This document shows positions 62,219-64,000 of a DNA stretch of 64,000 bases, in pieces (within the stretch, counting starts at the first letter, position 1; each line of letters opens with the position of its first letter). Made by a program: the position numbers and the translations under genes. The notes below the pieces were generated by a model. The model was given only the letters and a program-made list of their open reading frames with translations, was not told where the DNA came from and did no database searches. Origin of the DNA: Bacteroidales bacterium (GTDB lineage Bacteria; Bacteroidota; Bacteroidia; Bacteroidales; P3); NCBI GenBank assembly GCA_017480785.1, contig JAFURZ010000019.1, positions 1 through 64,000 of the forward strand, read 5' to 3'.

Positions 62219-62899
62219 ATGATACCACGCCGACTGAACAACCTGCTACATCCCAAACTTGGTGAGGTATGGATGCTACACCGTGTAGTGGAGTGTCGAA
62301 GCACGACTCCAGAGCAACGCATACTGGAGGTTACACCCGATTGGTTGGAACACCGCATCCTTGCCTACCGTCAAAAAGGATATCACTTCGTCTCTATAAA
62401 TGATATCAGCAAGACACGTCTCTGGATAGCCATTACCCTTGATGACGGTTACCGCGACAACTTGACCGTTGCATTACCCCTTTTTCGCAAACTGCAAGTA
62501 CCATTCTGCGTATATGTTACCACCGGATTTATTGGCAACCTGCAATCTATGTGGTGGTACCCCGACCAATCGCTGGCTCTCGACACATACGAGTTACGCA
62601 CCTTGGCGGCAGACCCTTTATGTACCATTGGAGCTCACACCATCAGCCATCCCCATCTTAGCCAGTTACCTTTCGACGCACAACTCCACGAAATACAAAC
62701 ATCCCAACACCAACTTCAAAACATTCTCAACCGTCCCATAAACCATTTCTCCTATCCACATGGCGACTACAACGACCAAACCCTTAATATCTGTCGTCAG
62801 GTAGGATTCCACACAGCCGTTACCACCAACGGCCGTACCGTGCGCAACAATTATCAACCTTTGCAGCTAGACCGAATCAACATCGTCCAACCCAACTAG
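62219..62899 (+). CDS. polysaccharide deacetylase (NodB-type)
   Basis: 226 residues. IAITLDDGYRDN (with the Asp-Asp pair, about residues 70-81) and GAHTISHPHLSQLP (His-x-x-x-His, about 140) are the metal and catalytic motifs of NodB-type deacetylases. HFSYPHGDYNDQTL is the later conserved motif. It would remove N- or O-acetyl groups from the polymer or an intermediate. Shortly upstream lies a weak terminator, and no own promoter is visible. Confidence 0.9.
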   Translation: MIPRRLNNLLHPKLGEVWMLHRVVECRSTTPEQRILEVTPDWLEHRILAYRQKGYHFVSINDISKTRLWIAITLDDGYRDNLTVALPLFRKLQVPFCVYVTTGFIGNLQSMWWYPDQSLALDTYELRTLAADPLCTIGAHTISHPHLSQLPFDAQLHEIQTSQHQLQNILNRPINHFSYPHGDYNDQTLNICRQVGFHTAVTTNGRTVRNNYQPLQLDRINIVQPN

Positions 62900-62905
62900 C
62901 CCACC

Positions 62906-63832
62906 GTGCGCTTCTCAGTCATCATACCAGTCTACAACGTCGAACCCTGGCTGCGCGAGTGCCTCGACAGCGTGCTCCGTCAGACCTGCGGCGATTGGGA
63001 AGCCGTCTGCGTCGACGACGGCTCGACCGACCGCAGCGGCGAGATACTGGAACAATACGCCCAGCGCGACAACCGCATAAAAGCCATCCACCAGCCCAAC
63101 GGCGGCCTCAGCGCCGCCCGCAACACCGGCCTTGACAACGCCCACGGCGACTACGTGCTATTCCTCGACAGCGACGACTGGCTGGAACCCAATACCTTGG
63201 AACGCATCAACAACAAACTACCCACTACCCACTACCTACTACCCACTACTGACCTGCTCTGCTTCGGCGGATGGCGCGGCCACGAAGAGGAGAGGCCGGC
63301 GCCAGCCACCTATACCACCGGATGGGACTACTACAACCATTGTGCCCTCGCCCAGCACACCTTCCCCTTTGTCTGTGTGGTGCTGCGCTGCTACCGGCGG
63401 CAGTTCCTGGAGGACAACGGCCTGCGTTTCCGCGAGGGCATACTGCACGAAGACAACCACTTCACCCCACGCGCCTGCCTGGCCGCCGGAGCCGTAAGAG
63501 TCATTCAGGCGTCGCTCTACCACTACCGCCTGCGCGAAGGCAGCATTATGACCACCCGCACGCTCCGCAGCCGGCAGGACATGCTGCGCATTGCCAACGA
63601 CCTCGCCGCCCTATTCACTAAGCGCACCGACCTGGACCGCCGCACCATCTACCGCGCCCTGACCCACCACTACCAGGCAGCCTTCGCCGGCGCCACCCGC
63701 CGCGACCGCGACGCGCTGCTCCCGCTGGTCGACTGGCACCTCTACCGCACCGTCAGCCGCACCCGCCCGCGCCACCGCCTCAACTATTCGCTCATCTTTC
63801 TTCATCTTTCTGTTTCCCTCTTTTTTAAATAA
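62906..63832 (+). CDS. GT2 family glycosyltransferase carrying a 7-base repeat insert
   Basis: 308 residues from GTG 62906. RFSVIIPVYNVEPWLRECLD, CVDDGSTDRSGEIL, LSAARNTGLDNAHGDYVLFL and DSDDWLEPNTLERI give a complete GT2 core. Directly after it a five-unit 7-base array (63217-63251) adds the loop LPTTHYLLPTTD. The frame continues unbroken. ILHEDNHFTPRACLA holds the acceptor-side acidic pair. Confidence 0.9.
   Translation: MRFSVIIPVYNVEPWLRECLDSVLRQTCGDWEAVCVDDGSTDRSGEILEQYAQRDNRIKAIHQPNGGLSAARNTGLDNAHGDYVLFLDSDDWLEPNTLERINNKLPTTHYLLPTTDLLCFGGWRGHEEERPAPATYTTGWDYYNHCALAQHTFPFVCVVLRCYRRQFLEDNGLRFREGILHEDNHFTPRACLAAGAVRVIQASLYHYRLREGSIMTTRTLRSRQDMLRIANDLAALFTKRTDLDRRTIYRALTHHYQAAFAGATRRDRDALLPLVDWHLYRTVSRTRPRHRLNYSLIFLHLSVSLFFK
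63217..63251. repeat. 7-base array in the last glycosyltransferase gene
   Basis: ACTACCC, ACTACCC, ACTACCT, ACTACCC, ACTACTG. Same unit as the 53053-53117 array. Here the current copy number leaves the gene in frame. Confidence 0.88.
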
Positions 63833-63840
63833 TACCATCA

Positions 63841-64000
63841 ATGAAAACGACAGTTATTACCATTCAAGGAAAGCAGTTTTCATATCAAGACGAAGCTGGC
63901 GACCCGTATATTTTCAACCCACTTAACAAAGATGATGCAAATAACATCCTGCAGCTCACAGACAGGTTGTTGAATGAATGCGGAATTCCCTACTTTCTAG
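63841..64000 (+). CDS. start of an unidentified gene (cut by window edge)
   Basis: 53 codons are visible from ATG 63841, eight bases after the previous stop, and no stop is reached. The beginning, MKTTVITIQGKQFSY, gives no clear family. LTDRLLNECGIPYFL at the end resembles the N-terminal part of LicD- or nucleotidyltransferase-type proteins (a helix followed by an Ile-x-Tyr-Phe-Leu strand), a weak hint only. Confidence 0.5.
   Translation, partial: MKTTVITIQGKQFSYQDEAGDPYIFNPLNKDDANNILQLTDRLLNECGIPYFL

Overview
The window comes from a moderately GC-rich member of the Bacteroidales. The evidence is the Bacteroidetes-type promoters (TTTG, about 19 bases, TAnnTTTG), which fit exactly in front of several genes; type IX secretion tails on exported proteins (both the Por-secretion tail and the gliding-motility C-terminal type); a gingipain-like C25 protease; an UpxY antiterminator; and a radical SAM/lipoprotein pair known from this order. 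The left edge is the 5' end of a 16S rRNA gene. I cannot name a genus.

Layout. 1-773: 16S start, its promoter and a 105-base palindrome. 774-4252: GH20 hexosaminidase and pdxJ. 4396-10962: a defence-like island with an internally deleted Fic protein, two N6-adenine methyltransferase-type genes behind a strikingly structured leader, a toxin-antitoxin-like pair and a T5orf172/SF2 helicase. 10969-28700: mostly housekeeping and envelope genes (metK, CoA transferase, radical SAM/lipoprotein operon, DAHP synthase-chorismate mutase, ABC exporter, secreted proteins, dCMP deaminase fusion, purE, cardiolipin synthase). 28722-34257: a leftward operon for nucleotide-sugar supply (rfbA, rfbC, rfbD, a UDP-sugar dehydrogenase, a CapD/WbpM dehydratase). 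35032-42865: polysaccharide export (Wza-like, Wzz-like), then KamB/KamC-like aminomutase reactivase genes and a flotillin. Next come tRNA-Ser, a secreted C25 protease and an M49-like metallopeptidase. 49234 to the end: a capsule or O-antigen cluster that starts with UpxY and continues with a sugar transferase, ABC exporter (Wzm/Wzt), FkbM methyltransferase, a run of glycosyltransferases and a deacetylase.

The most unusual layer is repetitive DNA. Several families of short periodic arrays are present, often arranged as inverted repeats. 7-base units occur inside metK, the GH20 gene, the helicase, a nucleotidyltransferase and a glycosyltransferase. 11-base units occur in five intergenic gaps. 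A 9-base array lies in a methyltransferase gene. One 7-base inverted pair encloses a complete gene for a four-helix-bundle (S23/IVP-like) protein, which suggests the parent element of the 7-base family. Another 7-base array puts a nucleotidyltransferase gene out of frame, as expected of a phase-variable locus. A REP-associated transposase with its own REP palindromes also sits in the capsule cluster.

A second discovery is a 48-residue lipoprotein gene hidden between the radical SAM gene and its partner lipoprotein. It shares the partner's RLMYGxPxxxY motif and is a candidate substrate of the radical SAM enzyme.
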